In this document: piece after piece, positions 5,957-5,997 of the stretch
How positions within the stretch are numbered: position 1 is the first letter of the stretch
Layout of the letters: the number at the start of each line of letters is the position of its first letter
Source: Candidatus Saccharibacteria bacterium UBA949
GTDB taxonomy: Bacteria; Patescibacteriota; Saccharimonadia; Saccharimonadales; Saccharimonadaceae
DNA length: 5,997 nt
Assembly: GCA_002293245.1 (NCBI GenBank)
Contig: DBCV01000003.1
Coordinates: forward strand, 43,750-49,746
Direction of reading: 5' to 3'
Program-made: the position numbers and the translations under genes
Notes under the pieces: generated by a model
The model's database searches: none
Seen by the model: only the letters and a program-made list of their open reading frames with translations
Told to the model about the DNA's origin: nothing

Positions 5957-5997
5957 CAGCGGCTATGGCTATGGCAGCGTGTCATAACACAGCGAAC
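5932..5997 (+). CDS. Putative lipoprotein, N-terminal fragment only (3' partial)
   Basis: ATG at 5932 opens a frame that stays open for 22 codons to the window end. The peptide MRKVIFLATAAMAMAAC is a compact lipoprotein signal: basic n-region (Arg2, Lys3), hydrophobic Ala-rich core, and a lipobox-like MAAC with the acceptor Cys17, followed by polar HNTAN. If processed by Lgt and LspA, the mature protein would be anchored to the outer face of the membrane. No Shine-Dalgarno precedes it, only an A-rich stretch. It is divergent from the membrane-protein gene with about 14 bases between candidate starts. The mature function cannot be seen. Because only 66 bases are available the call is provisional. 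Confidence 0.5.
   Translation, partial: MRKVIFLATAAMAMAACHNTAN

Noticed and set aside
1..5997. Alternative genetic code with TGA recoded, as in some CPR groups
   Set aside because: TGA ends two genes exactly at overlap starts (856 and 4225), and the family motifs contain no in-frame TGA.
1..5997. CRISPR arrays, tRNA/rRNA genes, insertion sequences, riboswitches
   Set aside because: No regularly spaced repeats, cloverleaf or rRNA-like blocks, transposase genes or long leader regions were seen; almost all of the window is protein coding.

Overview
The window looks like a chromosomal segment of a small-genome Patescibacteria/CPR bacterium, most plausibly Candidatus Saccharibacteria (TM7) or a relative. 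That is an inference from four things: very tight packing with ATGA/GTGA overlaps and convergent 3' overlaps, roughly balanced base composition, the gene set (a degenerate type IV pilus/type II secretion-like ATPase, a PRC-barrel protein, a MurT-type Mur ligase, a membrane L,D-transpeptidase and RecX), and standard use of TGA as stop. No RNA genes, CRISPR arrays, IS elements or phage genes were seen.

Layout. (1) Positions 2-1437, plus strand: the C-terminal part of a GspE/PilB-family ATPase whose Walker A, Walker B and His-box residues are degraded, translationally coupled (ATGA) to a 194-aa protein with two PRC-barrel domains. (2) Positions 1418-2617, minus strand: a MurT-like amidoligase subunit that converges on and overlaps the PRC-barrel gene by 20 bp. 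Its usual GatD partner is not beside it. (3) Positions 2618-2710: a compact divergent promoter region. The murT-side promoter lies so close to the ATG that the mRNA is probably nearly leaderless; the other side has a conventional promoter and a strong ribosome-binding site. (4) Positions 2711-4854, plus strand: a single-pass membrane L,D-transpeptidase with PG_binding_4-like repeats, coupled by a GTGA overlap to recX. (5) Positions 4820-5917, minus strand: a polytopic, probably GT-C-like membrane protein that overlaps the recX 3' end by 35 bp and seems to lack its N-terminus. (6) Positions 5932-5997, plus strand: the first 22 codons of a gene starting with a lipoprotein signal peptide, cut by the window end.

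Biology. murT and the L,D-transpeptidase share one divergent control region. Both act on peptidoglycan: MurT/GatD amidates D-Glu of lipid II, and L,D-transpeptidases make 3-3 crosslinks. RecX, a RecA regulator, appears to be carried along by translational coupling. The most unusual items are the intact but apparently catalytically dead PilB/GspE-like protein coupled to a PRC-barrel protein, the orphan zinc-knuckle-less MurT, and the abrupt junction near 5918-5945 where a truncated membrane-protein gene meets an unrelated lipoprotein start.
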